DNA of 64,000 nt, taken from positions 228,248,701 to 228,312,700 of the forward strand of contig CM077034.1 of assembly GCA_039090855.1 (NCBI GenBank), written 5' to 3'. This document shows positions 10,752 to 23,847 of the stretch, piece by piece. The stretch is from Macrothele yani (taxonomy: Eukaryota > Arthropoda > Arachnida > Araneae > Macrothelidae). Every line of letters starts with the position of its first letter. Positions within the stretch are counted from its first letter, which is position 1. Made by a program: the position numbers and the translations under genes. The notes under the pieces were generated by a model. The model was not told where the DNA came from and made no database searches. It saw only the letters and a program-made list of their open reading frames with translations.

Positions 10752-13552
10752 GAAGGAATTCTTTTTGTTACCACTATTGCTATCTTATTGCGTTTACCAT
10801 TTTTACCACGATAGTTATCTTTTCCTATCACAATAAAAATTACTCTCGCCACAATAAAAATATGACCTTATTGCTTTAAACAGAGCTATGCCAAACCGCG
10901 CCATTTTGTTCTTTCTGAACAAAGAAAAACCCTTTCCACTCTGGCAAATATGGAGACCACCTCAAAAGTGTGATAAAAATTAACTATAACAATGATCTTT
11001 TTACAATTTAAAGTGGTTCTACCTAAAACCTGTTCATCGTATATCCAAAGGGCAGAGTTCTGTAGCCATTTTCTACACAATTAATGCGTTTTCAAGGATG
11101 AACTTTTTAACATCGATAAAAGTAAGTTTATTTCATAGCCTAGTATACTTAATAATTTCTAAATTTTCACCATATTTAAGTAATCCAGCATTTGTTTGTC
11201 TACTGACGTCTTCAATGTACAGGTCGCGCTATCCATTTTCTGGCCTCAACGCCATCAAAGGAAACGTTATTGATTTTTAATATAATTATGGATAAGTTTT
11301 AGAAAATATTAAGTATACTAGGCTATAATACATTTATTTTTATTTATGTTCAAATTTTCAATTTTGGGAACGCATGAATTGTGCACAAAATGACTACAGA
11401 AGTTTGCATATTGGATATACAAGGCAAAGATTTTAGGTGGATCCACCTTAACTGCGCAACGGCTTAAAAATCAAACTCACACCAGCCCCACACGAAAGGA
11501 CTAGAACCAACGATTAGAATTACGAAAAATTATGAAAACAGCTTGCTATTTTGCTCGGATGCCTAAGTTACTGTTCTTTTTGCTACAGATTATTATTAAA
11601 TATATTTTTTTTCCTAACGATGACACACATTTATCGCGACGATAGCGTATAGTCGGATTTTTTTGGCACTTGACGATAATGGAATCGCCTGATTTTAGGG
11701 ATAGAGCAAGCATTTCCCGGGTCTAAACTCATGTGATTTGTAGCAAGGGTTCGGTAGTAATCTTATAATACGGCGGAACAGTGGCAGTAAACATTGCTTC
11801 ATCTGAAAGGGGGAAAGGGGCTTCTTTGTCTCCTAAGTGATCCTTCTTAAGGGAATAGTCAGATCCCACTACCCAGGGATTATGTCCCCAGCAAGCGATG
11901 TTAGGTAATGGGGGTGACAAGAATGGGGTGGGTGGGGGATGAACCAAACGGTGGGGCTACCGTGGTAATGGGTCCTGACATCATAGCCCCTCACGGAACA
12001 AGAGACTGGAGAAGATGTCGCCTGTTGTCTCTGAACATGGAAAATCACCTCGTTCGACAGGTGGCACCGAAAATTTTGACCCCCCCCCCTCCTCCAAAAA
12101 ATAGTCGATTTCATTATCATCAAGTGCCAAGTGAAAAAAATCGGACAATACGTGACATTGTTTGATAAAAGTAACTCCCCTACAGAACGACCGCCAACTT
12201 ATTTTTACCACCTACCGAATTACACTAAACACTAATTAATAAGAGAACAAACGACATAGTGAAATTAGTAGTAAGCAAGAAAATTCTTCATTGAAAGTCA
12301 TAGCTGCTTTAAGAGCTCTACACAGGAATTATGAGTTCTCAAGAGACTCTAGCATGGCTCTGCATGAAAGTGTCATCATTCATTTGTCTGATAGTTTGTA
12401 TTTCTTTGTAGAGCTAACATCTGAATCTCAGGGAACAGCTTACTGACATGCATGTAACTAATTAAATATAAATACGTTTTTTTTCTCTCATTATGCAAGT
12501 AATTAAATATTAATGCGTTTGTTTTCTCTCATTACGGAGCTAATTAAACATTAACGCGAGTTTTTCTCTCATTATTAAAACTTGAAAATCAACTGAATCC
12601 AGATCATGTCCTTCGAGTCATCAATAAGGAAATCTGATGTCTGAACACAATGAAGTGTTTTTAGAGAAGTTTGTTTCAGAAAAACCAACATAGTTTTAAG
12701 GACAATGTATCATTCTGACTTTCGCGATAAACTCTTTTAATTGTGTACTGCATGCTCGGACACTTTTGCGTACCCATTACGATTACTCATATTTCAAATG
12801 CTTTGCAGTTATTAAAGCCCGTCGCGAAAGTTTAGGCCGAAGTAAATATCGACGCTAAAACGTAAAAGTTCCTAGAAAAGGAACATGAATATTGAAAAAC
12901 AAATGAAACACTTCGAACTGCGTCACCCTACGAAATGGGAAGACAAATCATGCAATGGGTATAAGTACGATCATGGTGTGAAAGGAGTTGTTCTCAAAAG
13001 AACTTCGTCCGAACGTTTTCATTTTTTTAATCACCTAGCCGAGAAAAAACAAACAATGATTTCGCATTATGTAAAGATACCTTTGTCCAATTCCAAACAA
13101 ATGCGCAATCATTTTGTTTAAACAGAGTTTTAAAATATCAAATTTCGTCTTGATCGGTTAAAGTTTCAGCTCCATTTCTTTCTTAAGAAAAAAAGAAAAC
13201 ATCCCGAAGGTAACTTCAGTTTTGCTGCAATTAATGGCACCAAAAGAGGAGATATTTCCGAGATATACATAGTTTCAAATATGTAAAAAGTTGATGATTA
13301 CAAATGCATAACTTTGCCACGTTACCATATAATTCTTGAAGCACTCTTACTGTTCTTATAAATATTCTTTTATATTGCTATATTAGGATAAAATTAATTT
13401 ACCGAAGAAAATAAAATCTTTCTAGCCTCCTCAAATTTACCACAAGCTATGTCGCTGCCAGTCGTTTTACACCCAGGCAAACAAGAAAAACAAAGAAAAC
13501 CAAAAAAAAAAAAAAAAAAAAAAATTTAAAGGATTGACAGATCCTAACTCAC

Positions 13553-13713
13553 CTTAATTTTCCTCCTAAGGGTTCCATCTCTGCGTCACCAGAAGTGTTG
13601 CCGCAACGAAGTTTATCTCTGCCTTTCTGGGTTTAATTCAACGTCTTTCTCCCAACCAGTTACTTCGAAATTTCAACTCCGACTCTTTATGAACCACACT
13701 AAAACCAAAAAGT
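13553..13713 (-). other. Putative leader exon with ATG and splice donor, copy D
   Basis: 161 nt, ending AAG|GTGAGT. ATG at 13578 gives MEPLGGKL. Identical in layout to copy A. Confidence 0.45.
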
Positions 13714-14560
13714 AAGTCTGAAACGCAGGGTTCTTATACATCTATTAGGGGTCCATTAGCGATCTGTGCTCTGATTGGCTCTTTCGTTTGACGTCACTGC
13801 CGTGGCCGCGCAATGGGCACGGACCAGCACGGAGCCGAAGTGGCAGAAGCCAAACACATAGTTTATACGTAACTCAAGGCAGAGAGAAAACTTAAAGTTT
13901 ATATGAGCAAAAGCTAAAGTTTTTCTGCATTTAAAAGTTTTCAATTCGTCACGCAATTACTAAAGAAATGGAAAATGTCTGGTTCAGAATGCTTTCTTAA
14001 GTAACAAACTAGAGTTAATTCAGCGTTTGTGAAACAACAAATAAGGAATTTAAATCGGCAGAAAAAAACTTCCACTTTCTATTCTAATTTGGGCAGTTTT
14101 AAAAACTAGCTTCAGAACTATTCTCACAGGCAGCTCTTTGGACAAAAATTTATTTAGATACAAAATAAAGGTTTGTATTGAATTATACCAGAAATTAATG
14201 TTCCTTTTCCCTACCGAAATGTAGTCGACTTTCTTTTACCCATGGCATTGTTACTTTTTTATTTTCCATTTCACATTTCGACCTCGAAATGGCGACCATT
14301 TCTAAAAACTCGGATTGAAATTATTCTTGAAATTCACTTACAAAGTGGTTTAAATTTTTGGGATCCAACTTCTATATTTTGACTTTCATTGCAGTGAATG
14401 AACGTTTTTGTTTAGTAAACTAAACAGTTTCTCTTCTAAACATATTCATTTCCGGAAATTCGCAAACATGAAAAAAAAACAATTAGGCACAATTTCTACG
14501 AAATAATAGGACAGAATAGTGGGGTCGTGAAGATTTATAGCAAACAAACACACAGCAACA
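13596..14560 (-). mobile_element. LTR-like segment, copy D
   Basis: 965-bp counterpart with the same termini, promoter block and ATTAAA. In copies C and E only the outer part of this segment survives (about 10014-10751, and 16702-17150 plus 21379-21669). Confidence 0.4.
13733..13796 (-). promoter_or_regulatory. Minus-strand promoter block, copy D
   Basis: CRE 13789-13796, ATTGG 13774-13778, TATAAG at 13738-13733, predicted start near 13713. One G shorter between TATA and CCAAT than copy A. Confidence 0.6.
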
Positions 14561-17500
14561 GAAGGAATTCTCTTTGTTACCACTATTGTTATCTTATTGC
14601 GTTTACCATTTGTTACCACGATAGTTATCTTTTCCTATCACAATAAAAATTACTCTCGCCACAATAAAAATATGACCTTATTGCTTTAAACAGAGCTATG
14701 CCAAACCGCGCCATTTTGTTCTTTCTGAACAAAGAAAAACCCTTTCCACTCTGGCAAATATGGAGACCACCTCAAAAGTGTGATAAAAATTAACTATAAC
14801 AATGATCTTTTTACAATTTAAAGTGGTTCTACCTAAAACCTGTTCATCGTATATCCAAAGGGCAAAGTTCTGTAGCCATTTTCTACACAATTAATGCGTT
14901 TCCAAGTATGAACATTTTAACATCGATAAAAGTAAGTTTATTTCATAGCCTAGTATACTTAATAATTTCTAAATTTTCACCATATTTAAGTAATCCAGCA
15001 TTTGTTTGTCTACTGACGTCTTCAATGTACAGGTCGCGCTATCCATTTTCTGGCCTCAACGCCATCAAAGGAAACGTTATTGATTTTTAATATAATTATG
15101 GATAAGTTTTAGAAAATATTAAGTATACTAGGCTATAATACATTTATTTTTATTTATGTTCAAATTTTCAATTTTGGGAACGCATGAATTGTGCACAAAA
15201 TGACTACAGAAGTTTGCATATTGGAAATACAAGGCAAAGATTTTAGGTGGATCCACCTTAACTGCGTAACGCTTAAAAATCAAACTCACACCAGCCCCAC
15301 ACGAAAGGACTAGAACCAACGATTAGAATTACGAAAAATTATGAAAACAACTTGCTATTTTGCTCGGATGCCTAAGTTACTGTTCTTTTTGCTACAGATT
15401 ATTATTAAATATATTTTTTTCTTAACGATGACACACATTTATCGCGACGATAGCGTATAGTCGGATTTTTTTTTTTTGGCACTTGACGATAATGGAATCG
15501 CCTGATTTTAGGGATAGAGCAAGCATTTCCCGGGTCTAAACTCATGTGATTTGTAGCAAGGGTTCGGTAGTAATCTTATAATACGGCGGAACAATGGCAG
15601 TAAACATTGCTTCATCTGAAAGGGGGAAAGGGGCTTCTTTGTCTCCTAAGTGATCCTTCTTAAGGGAATAGTCAGATCCCACTACCCAGGGATTATGTCC
15701 CCAGCAAGCGATGTTAGGTAATGGGGGTGACAAGAATGGGGTGGGTGGGGGATGAACCAAACGGTGGGGCTACCGTGGTAATGGGTCCTGACATCATAGC
15801 CCCTCACGGAACAAGAGACTGGAGAAGATGTCGCCTGTTGTCTCTGAACATCGAAAATCACCTCGTTCGACAGGTGGCACCGAAAATTTTTGACCCCCCC
15901 CCCCTCCTCCAAAAAAATAGTCGATTTCATTATCATCAAGTGCCAAGTGAAAAAAATCGGACAATACGTGACATTGTTTGATAAAAGTAACTCCCCTACA
16001 GAACGATGGCCGACTTATTTTTACCACCTACGGAATTACACTATCACAAGTTAAAACTAAACGTCGTTTACACTAATTAATGAGAGAATAAATGACAGTG
16101 AAATTAGTAGTAAGCAAGTAAATTTTTCCTTGAAAGTCATAGCTGCTTTAGGAGTTCTACACAGGAATTATGAGTTCTCTAGAATGGATCAGCATGAAAG
16201 TGTCAGTATCCGTTTGTCTGGTAGTTTGTATTGCTTTGTGGAGCTAACATCTGAATCTCAGGGAACAGCTTACTGACATGTATATGTATGTAACTAAATA
16301 AATATTAATGCGGTGTTTTTCTCTCATTATGTAACTAATTAAATATTAACACGAGTTTTTCTCTCATTATAAAAACTTGAAAAGCAACTGAATTCAGATC
16401 ATGTCCGTCGAGTCATCAACAAGGAAATATGATGTCTCAACACAATGAAGTGTTTTTAAAGAAGTTTTTTAAGAAAAACCAATACAGTTTTAAGGACAAC
16501 CTATCATTCTGACTTTCACGATAAACTGTTGTAAATGTGCACTTTATGCTCGGACACTTTCGCGTACTCATTACGATTACTCATATTTCAAATAAAGCAC
16601 TTATTAAAGTCCGTCGTGAAAGTTTAGGCACAAATAAATATCGACGCTTAAACGTACAAGTTCCTAGAAAAGGAACATTAATATTGAAAAACAAATGAAA
16701 CAGCAGCACGGAGCCGAAGTGGCGGAAGCCAAACACATAGTTTATACGTAACGCAAGGCAAAGAGAAAACTTAACGTTTATATGAGCAAAAGCTAAATTT
16801 TTCTGCATTTAAAAGTTTTCAATTCGTCACACAGTTACTAAAGAAAAGGAAAATGTCCAGTTCAGAATGCTTTCTTAAGTAATAAACTAGAGTTAATTCA
16901 GCGTTTGTGAAACAACAAATAAGGAATTTAAATCGCCAGAAAAAACTTCTGCTTTCTATTTAAATTTGCGCAGTTTTAAAAATTAGCGTCAGAACTATTC
17001 TCACAGGCAGCTGATTGGACATAAAATTTAGACACAAAATAAAGGTTTGCATTGAATTATACCAGAAATAAATGTCTCTTTTCCCTACCGAAATGTAGTC
17101 GACTTTCTTTTACACATGGAATTGTTATTTTTTTATTCTCTAATATACATCAGTGGCGGCTTTTCAGGTGAAGTAGGTGAAGTGCCTCTTCACCTATTTT
17201 ATTTGAAATAAGATTTTATTTAATAGTTTCGTATAATGTATTATTTTTTTGCCTTTATTGAGGGCCAAAATTTTGATTAGATATCACTTCACAATGCGCG
17301 TTCTACACGGAAAACAAGTGCTTATACGCAAAACAGTTCAAGTGAAGAGCTGAAATGAGAATGCTTGGAAGTCTGCAGTTTTCGTTCGAGTTGCCATGGT
17401 AACTATGACGTCACCATCCCCTATCTGCCGGGCAAGTGAAGTGTTTTATCATGTGACGTGAAGGCTCTGCACCTGGAATCGTGACCTTACGAAGAGATCG

Positions 17501-18386
17501 CAGTGGAACGGGACGGATTGCCAAGGGTTCTTTGCAATCCACTAGGGATTTTTTCTTGCGGTGTTTTGGTACATACTTTCTGAAAGAGATATGTTTTTTC
17601 GTGTTTTGTGATTATTTGTTAAAAACTTCATTAGTTATTTTAGTTTCGTGTACAGTTTAACTGATAATGATAGTTTTAGTTTTCAGTGTGTATCCTGTGA
17701 ACAACATTGTCTGTAATTTATTGCAAACTCCGTTCAATCGGTGGAAAGTTGAAAATAAAAGAGACATTTTACTTCAAGGTCGACCGACGGACTCACCGAC
17801 AATTGTCGCGAAGAAAGAAATCAAGAAGAGCGGTAAATTTTACAAAATTAATTTTAAAAAGTGTTAGTTTACTGAATATAAATTGCTTTGCAGCCCTTCT
17901 GTGTTACAAAAATTGATTTGTTGGCCCTGCTTATATTTTAGCAATAAAATTCGGCGTGGAATAAAGACAATTTTCAGATTTATTAAATATAAAACGGTCA
18001 ATTTGCAAACGTGGTGATTCTAGCGAACACCTGAAATGCGAATTAATGCTAAATAATTTTGAAAAGAATCAGAATACCATTGCCGATGCCCTGAGGGAGA
18101 ATGCTAGGCTTTTGAAAATGCATTTCAGCGAAAGCATTCGTTTAAATAGACTTTTCCTGCAGACAATGATTGATGCAGTACTGTATTTGAGTAAACAAGA
18201 ACTAGCATTCCGTGACCATGACGAAGGCATCGACTCGATAAATCGTAGAAATTCAAGGAATTGCTTTCACTGTTGATATCAAGAAGTCCTTTAAAATTCA
18301 AAATCAATACGAAACGATAAAAAATGTCTTCACTGGTGACTCAAAAACTATTCAAAACGAATTAATTGAATGCATTTCTGAATATA

Positions 18387-19806
18387 CACTGACGGAAAAA
18401 AATCCCAACACCAAGAAGGGGTTGTGTCAGATAAACGACAGTTGGTAGGCGGTGAGAGTACATCTGTAAGATGACGTCTATGCATATTTCGCGCTCGGCG
18501 CATACTTGTGGCGCTCGTGCCGCCCCTCGGAACATGTAAAGCAGGTTTGCTGTAAATACGCGCTATAACGTTCGTGAGCGTTAGTTATCGTTGAGATTCG
18601 ACGTAGTGTGTTGATGTTAGTCAAGAATGCCTTTAAGAAGACGAAGAAGCCATTATCAACAGCTCACGGAGTTTGAAAGAGGTCGTGCAATAGGGCTACG
18701 AGAAGGTGGATTTTCTTTCCGCAATATTGCAGAACGACTTGGCAGGAATGTAGCCACTGTGCATGATTGCTGACAGCGGTGGTCAAAAGAAGGTACTGCC
18801 TCAAGAAGACCGGGTTCCGGCCGGTCACGTGGCACTACTGAGAGGGAAGACCGCCGTGTACGGCGTATGGCCGTGGCGCATCGCACCGCGTCTGCGGCAA
18901 TTTGAGCTGCAGTTGCCACCACAGTGACACAACCAACTGTTACAAATCGGTTACTTGAAGGACAGCTCCGAGCCAAACACCCTGTAGCGTGCATTCCACT
19001 TACTCCAAACCACTGCCGTTTGCGACGTCAGTGGTGTCAAGCTAGAGCTCATTGGAGGACGGAGTGGATATCTGTTGTGTTTTCTGATGAAAGCCGGTTC
19101 TGCCTGGGTGCCAGTGATGGCCGTGTGTTGGTTAGAAGGAGGCCAGGTGAGCGCCTGCAAACAACCTGTCTGCGGCCGAGACACACTGGACCTACACTTG
19201 GAGTTATGGTCTGGGGAGCAATTTCCTATGACAGCAGGAGCACTCTCGTGGTTATCCGACGCACCCTGATGGCACAGTTGTACGTCGGTCTGGTGATTCA
19301 ACCTGTTGTGCTGCCATTCATGAACAGCATTCCAGGGGGTGTTTTCCAACAGGATAACGCTCGCCCGCATACCGCTGTTGTAACCCAATATGCTCTACAG
19401 AGTGTCGACATGTTGCCGTGGCCTGCTAGATCACCAGATATTTCACCAATCGAGCACGTATGGGACATCATTGGACAACTCCAGCGTCCCCCCAACCAGC
19501 ATTAACCGTCCCTGTATTGACCGACCAAGTGCAACAGGCATGGAACTCCATCCCACAAACTGACATCCAGCACCTGTACGACACAATGCATGAACGTTTG
19601 CGTGCTTGCATTCAACATTCTGGCGGTTACACCGGTTATTAATGTACCAGCATTTCACATTTAAAATAGCTCTTCTCGCGCTTACAATAAGCTGTGATCT
19701 TGAAACCTTAATGGATTAAATATGTTACCTATACAAATGTATTGCCGCCATTTCATTCCTCTACAACTATTTTTTCGTGGTGTTGGGATATTTTTTTCCG
19801 TCAGTG
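18387..19806 (+). mobile_element. Tc1-like element nested in the hAT element
   Basis: Starts CACTGACGGAAAAAAATCCC and ends with its near-perfect inverted complement (GGGATATTTTTTTCCGTCAGTG), with TA on both sides (18385-18386 and 19807-19808). Length 1420 bp, normal for an autonomous Tc1-type element. It is younger than the hAT host and carries one transposase gene on the plus strand. Confidence 0.92.
18627..19642 (+). pseudogene. Tc1-like transposase pseudogene
   Basis: ATG at 18627 starts an N-terminal helix-turn-helix region (FERGRAIGLREGG, then FRNIAERLGRNVATVH). In-frame TGA stops fall at 18771 (where Trp is expected) and 18903. The catalytic domain is open from 18924 with D in FSDESRF, D in FQQDNARPHTA and E in SPIEHVWD, so the triad is present. 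The second D and E are separated by 32 residues. A frameshift near 19490 moves the C-terminus (TDIQHLYDTMHERL to GGYTGY) to another frame ending at 19642. Two stops plus one frameshift make it inactive but young-looking. Confidence 0.88.
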
Positions 19807-21669
19807 TATAAACGATCACGTCAAAAATGAAATAAATGAAGTTCAATGCTTTTATATTCAAGTAGATAGGAAGACAAAACCAGACTTCCGAGTGCTCTTT
19901 ATTAATAAGATCTGTTGATTCGGAAGGTGTATTGGTTGAGCGATTTTTGGGTTTCCATGGTGTGAGTGAAGATAGAACGTGAGAAGCTTTATACAAAATG
20001 CTAGACAAAATTTTGGAACAGTTTGATTATCAACACAAGTCAATAGGACAATGTTACGATGGCGTAATGTCTGGACACTTGACTGGGCTCCAGAAAAAAA
20101 TTAAGCATAAAGCTTCTCAATCTGTTTTTGTTATTACTTAGTACATCATTTAAACCTTGTATTACAGCAGAGTTTTTCTAAAATTTCTAAGTGTCGAATA
20201 TTTTTTGCAAGCCTCAGTGTAATTCCTTTGTTTTTTAACCACTCAGCGATGCGATCGCTTCAGAGTGGTGAAAAAACAATACACTCACATCAACAACCGC
20301 AAGAGGCATGCCAACCATAACAGAAACTCGATGGTCCTCCACTTCGAAGTTAGTAAGTGTAATAGTTGAAGACTGTGATAAATTGAAGGAAGTATTCGAA
20401 TTTCTCACAAATAGTGACCAATCAGATAAAAAATCAATTCAACTTGGTTAAATGATATGAACACTTTTGAATTTACATTTTTGGGAATAGTATTTAATGA
20501 AATATTTGGTTCACCGATCTATTATTCGAAATTTTGCAGAAAAAATCACTAGACGTATACTGTGTTACTCAAATTAAAAAAAAACTTATGAAATTTTGAG
20601 CCATAAAAGTAACGATGAGGTATTTAAGACACTGTTTGGAAAAGCTAGCAAAATCCCAGAAATAAGCAGATCTCAACGGGAATATGCTGCTCTTACACAA
20701 GAAACAATTTTTAAAAATTATAAACAATTGTATTTTTGAAATTTTGTACCACATTCTTATGGAAATGGATATAATATTTCAAGACAGTGAGAAACTTCAA
20801 TTTCCCTGTCTTGCTGACACAACCAAATTCGACCAATTTAATTCATGCTTTCTCTCTCACGCTTTTGAAAATCCACAACATTTTTACGGAAAAATATTTA
20901 CTAAACACCAGAGCCTTAAAAATGAACTCAGTCTTGTATATGCTGATGAAAAATTAAGGAATATATCGATTCATGAACTTTTTCGAGTGCTTCATGGAGA
21001 TAAATGCATTTTTACAGAAGCTTATAAATTGGTTTCCCGGATTTTAACAATTGCAAGTGTTTCAGTGGAAAGTAGTTTTTCTTGCGTTAAAAGAATACAG
21101 ACTTACTCAAGAAACACTATTTCTCCAGATAAACTTGCTTCTTCGGCAAATATTTCTATTCAGAATAACATTTTCTTGATGTCACAAAGAAACAGCCATT
21201 TTAGGACGACATAATCGACAAATTTCCAGCTTTAAAGGGAAGAAGAATTGATCTAATATATAAAGAAATAGGTAAGCTCTCATTAACTGATTTTCATTGA
21301 AGACAGTAGATATCTTTTCATATTGCTCTTTTAGCTCTTCACCTATTTTTTCTACCACGAGCCGCCACTCTTATTCATTTCGACCTCGAAATAGCGATTA
21401 TTTCTAAAAACTCGGATAGAAATTATTTTTTGAAATTTACTTAGAAAGTGGTCAAAATTTCAAGAATGCAGCCTCTATATTTTGACTTTCATTGCAGTGA
21501 ATGAACGTTTTTGTTTAGAAAACTAAACAGTTTCATTTCTAAACATATTAATTTCCGGAGATTCGCAAACATTTTAAGAAAAAATAAACAATTAGGCACC
21601 GTTCTTACGAAATAATAGCACAGAAAGGTAGGGTCGTGAAATTTTATAGCAAACAAACACACAGCAATA

Positions 21670-23195
21670 GAAGGATTTCTTTTTGTTACCACTATTGTTA
21701 TCGTATCGCGTTTACCTTTTGTTACCACAATAGGTATCTTTATCCTATCACAATAGAAATTACTCTCGCTACAATAAAAATATAACCTTATTGCTTTAAA
21801 GAGAGCTATGCCAAACGGCGCCATTTTGTTCTCTATGAACAAAGAAAAACACCTCAAATATGGAGAACACCTCAAGAATGTGATAAAAATTAATTATAAC
21901 AATGGTCTTTTTTCAATTTAAAGTGGATCCACCTAAAATCTGTGCCTCGTATTTTCAAAGGGCAAAGTTCTGTAACAATTTTCTTCACAATTGACGCGTT
22001 TCCAAGGAAGAAAATTTGAACATCGGTAAAAGTTTATTTTATAGCCTAGTATACCTTAATATTTTCCAAATTTTCGCCATATTTAAGTAATCCAGCATTT
22101 GTTTCTCTACTGACGTCATCAATGTACAGGTCGCGCTATCTATTTTCTGGTCTCAATGCCACCAAAGGAAAGGTTATTGTGTTTTAATATAATTATGGAC
22201 ACGTTTTAGAAAATATTAAGTATACTAAGCTATAATACAAAGTAATTTTTATATATGTTTAAATTTTCATTTTGGGGAACGCATTTAATTGTGCAGAAAA
22301 ATGGCTATCGCGACGATAGTCTGATTTTTTTTTTTTTTTGGCACTTGACGATAATGGAATCGCCTGATTTTAGGGATGCAGCAAGCATTTCCAGGGTCTA
22401 AAGTCATGCGATTTGCAGAAAGGGAGCAGGCAAATGGTTCGGTAGTAATCTTATCATACGGCGGAACCGTGGCAGTAAACATTGCTTCATCTGAAAGGGG
22501 GAAGGGTGCTTCTCTGTCTCTTAAGTGATCCTTCTTAAGGCAAAAGGGCGATTCCTCTCCCCAGGGATTATGTTCCCAGCAAGCGATGTGAGACAATAGG
22601 GGAGACAAGAATTAAGTGGGTGGGAGATAAACCAAGCGGTGGGGGCTACGTTGTAATGGGTCCTAACATCTTAGTCCCTGACGGAACAAGTGACTGGGGA
22701 AGTTTTCGCCTGTTGTCTTTGAGCATCGAAAATCTCCTCGTTCGAGACAGGTCGCTCAAAAAATTCTTGCACTCCCCTCCCCCCCAAAAAAAATAGGCGA
22801 TTCCATTTTCAATAACTGCCAAGTAAAAAAATCCGACAATCTGTGACATTGTTTGATAAAAGTAACTCCGCTACAGAACGGGGGCCGACTTATTTTTACC
22901 ACCTACGGAATTAGACTATCACAAGTTAAAACTAATCATCGTTTACACCAAACACTAATTAATAAGAGAACAAATGACAGTGAAATTTGTAGTAAGCAAG
23001 TAAATTCGTCATTGAAAGTCATAACTGCTTTATGAGGTCTACACAGGAATTATGAGTTCTCTAGAATGGCTCTGCAGGAAAGTGTCAGTATTCGTTTGTC
23101 TAATAGTTTGTATTTCTTTGTGGAGATAACATCTGAATCTCAGAGAACAGCTTACTGACATGTATATGTATGTAACTAATTAAATATTAATTCGG
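21670..23195 (-). repeat. 3.8-kb tandem unit, copy F (truncated, diverged)
   Basis: Partial unit containing the internal segment only, more diverged than A-E. Homology stops near 23195, where unrelated ~78-bp repeats begin. It keeps the stem-loop and the G/A-rich block (22775-22800). It marks the right edge of the array; divergence at an edge is expected when homogenisation acts mainly on interior units. Confidence 0.75.
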
Positions 23196-23197
23196 TT

Positions 23198-23560
23198 TAA
23201 TGTATGCAAATTCATCTTCGGTTTTGCATCGATCTCGAGGATGACCCAAAAATTACGACGAACAAAGCAGGGAAAATCTCATGTGGGCACATTTAACTTC
23301 AGTTTTGCAGCGATCTTGAGAATACCCAATTAACGACGAAAAAAGCGGAAGAATCTCATGTATGCAAATTCATCTTCAGTTTGGCATCGATATCAAGGCT
23401 GATCCAAATGACGCCGAAAAAAGCTGAATAACCTCAAGTAAGGAAATTTATATTCAACATTGCATCGATCTAGAGAGTAACCCGAATGGCGACGAAAAAA
23501 GCGGAAAAATCTCATGTATGCGAATCTATCTTCAGTTTTGCATTGATTTCGAGCATGACC
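23198..23560. repeat. ~78-bp tandem repeat, 4-5 copies
   Basis: A motif CATGTATGCAAATTCATCTT followed by TTTTGCATCGATCTCGAG and a GACGAAAAAAGCGG stretch recurs at about 23207, 23282, 23357, 23436 and 23513. Copies are diverged. It directly follows the truncated edge of the 3.8-kb array. The stretch 23561-23847 is unique and nothing was recognised in it. Confidence 0.7.
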
Positions 23561-23847
23561 CATACGATGAAAAATAGGGGAATTCCGCGAATAAAGAAAT
23601 GTCCCATACTGTACCAACAAAAATGCTTTAGGAGACCCCAAAAGCACAGCATAAGAGATCACATACTGTACAAAAAACACCCTTTATCCAGACAACCCCA
23701 AGTCCCAGGAATTTCGGATAAAACATCCCATATTTCAAGACACAATTTATTCTACGAGATCTCCATAAAAGATCTCACAATGTACTATGAACATAAAGGT
23801 GTTGGGCAGAATAAAGTGAACACCACGCTCAAAGACATGACTTTTAA

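Larger units (their letters stand above)
10752..14560 (-). repeat. 3.8-kb tandem unit, copy D (complete)
   Basis: Complete unit, very similar to copy A over its left 2.8 kb. Its minus-strand promoter block (13733-13796), 161-nt leader (13553-13713) and donor are intact. The right part, including the GCAACA end at 14560, resembles copies B and C, so D looks mosaic. No protein-coding potential was recognised. Confidence 0.85.
18040..21214 (+). pseudogene. hAT transposase pseudogene, interrupted by Tc1-like insertion
   Basis: The N-terminal part (18046-18275 and beyond, residues such as KNQNTIADALRENARLLK) and a middle part (around 20000-20095, CYDGVMSGHLTGLQKKI) resemble the DUF4371/catalytic region of ZMYM1-like hAT transposases. 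The last open segment (20684-21214) ends with a hAT C-terminal dimerisation signature, SVESSFSCVKRIQTYSRNT. The Tc1-like element splits the frame after ISEY near 18384. Multiple further stops and frameshifts lie between 20100 and 20680. Family assignment rests on motif recognition only. Non-functional. Confidence 0.75.
17151..21370 (+). mobile_element. hAT-family DNA transposon, defective
   Basis: Termini CAGTGGCGGC and GCCGCCACTC form inverted repeats of the hAT type. Flanking 8-mers ATATACAT and TTATTCAT match at 6 of 8 positions, consistent with an aged 8-bp target duplication. The interior carries transposase remnants in ZMYM1/DUF4371-like order, broken by stops. The element sits inside copy E of the 3.8-kb array and contains a complete Tc1-like element at 18387-19806. 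Its own length without the nested copy is about 2.8 kb. Confidence 0.85.
14561..21669 (-). repeat. 3.8-kb tandem unit, copy E (promoter deleted, hAT insertion)
   Basis: Has the same promoter-removing deletion as copy C (junction near 16702) and is split by the hAT element at 17151-21370. Removing the hAT rejoins repeat sequence on both sides. The left part mixes A/D-like text (14561 to about 15990) with B/F-like text (about 16005 onward), indicating exchange between units. The unit ends with GCAATA, a decayed form of the GCAACA boundary. Confidence 0.8.
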
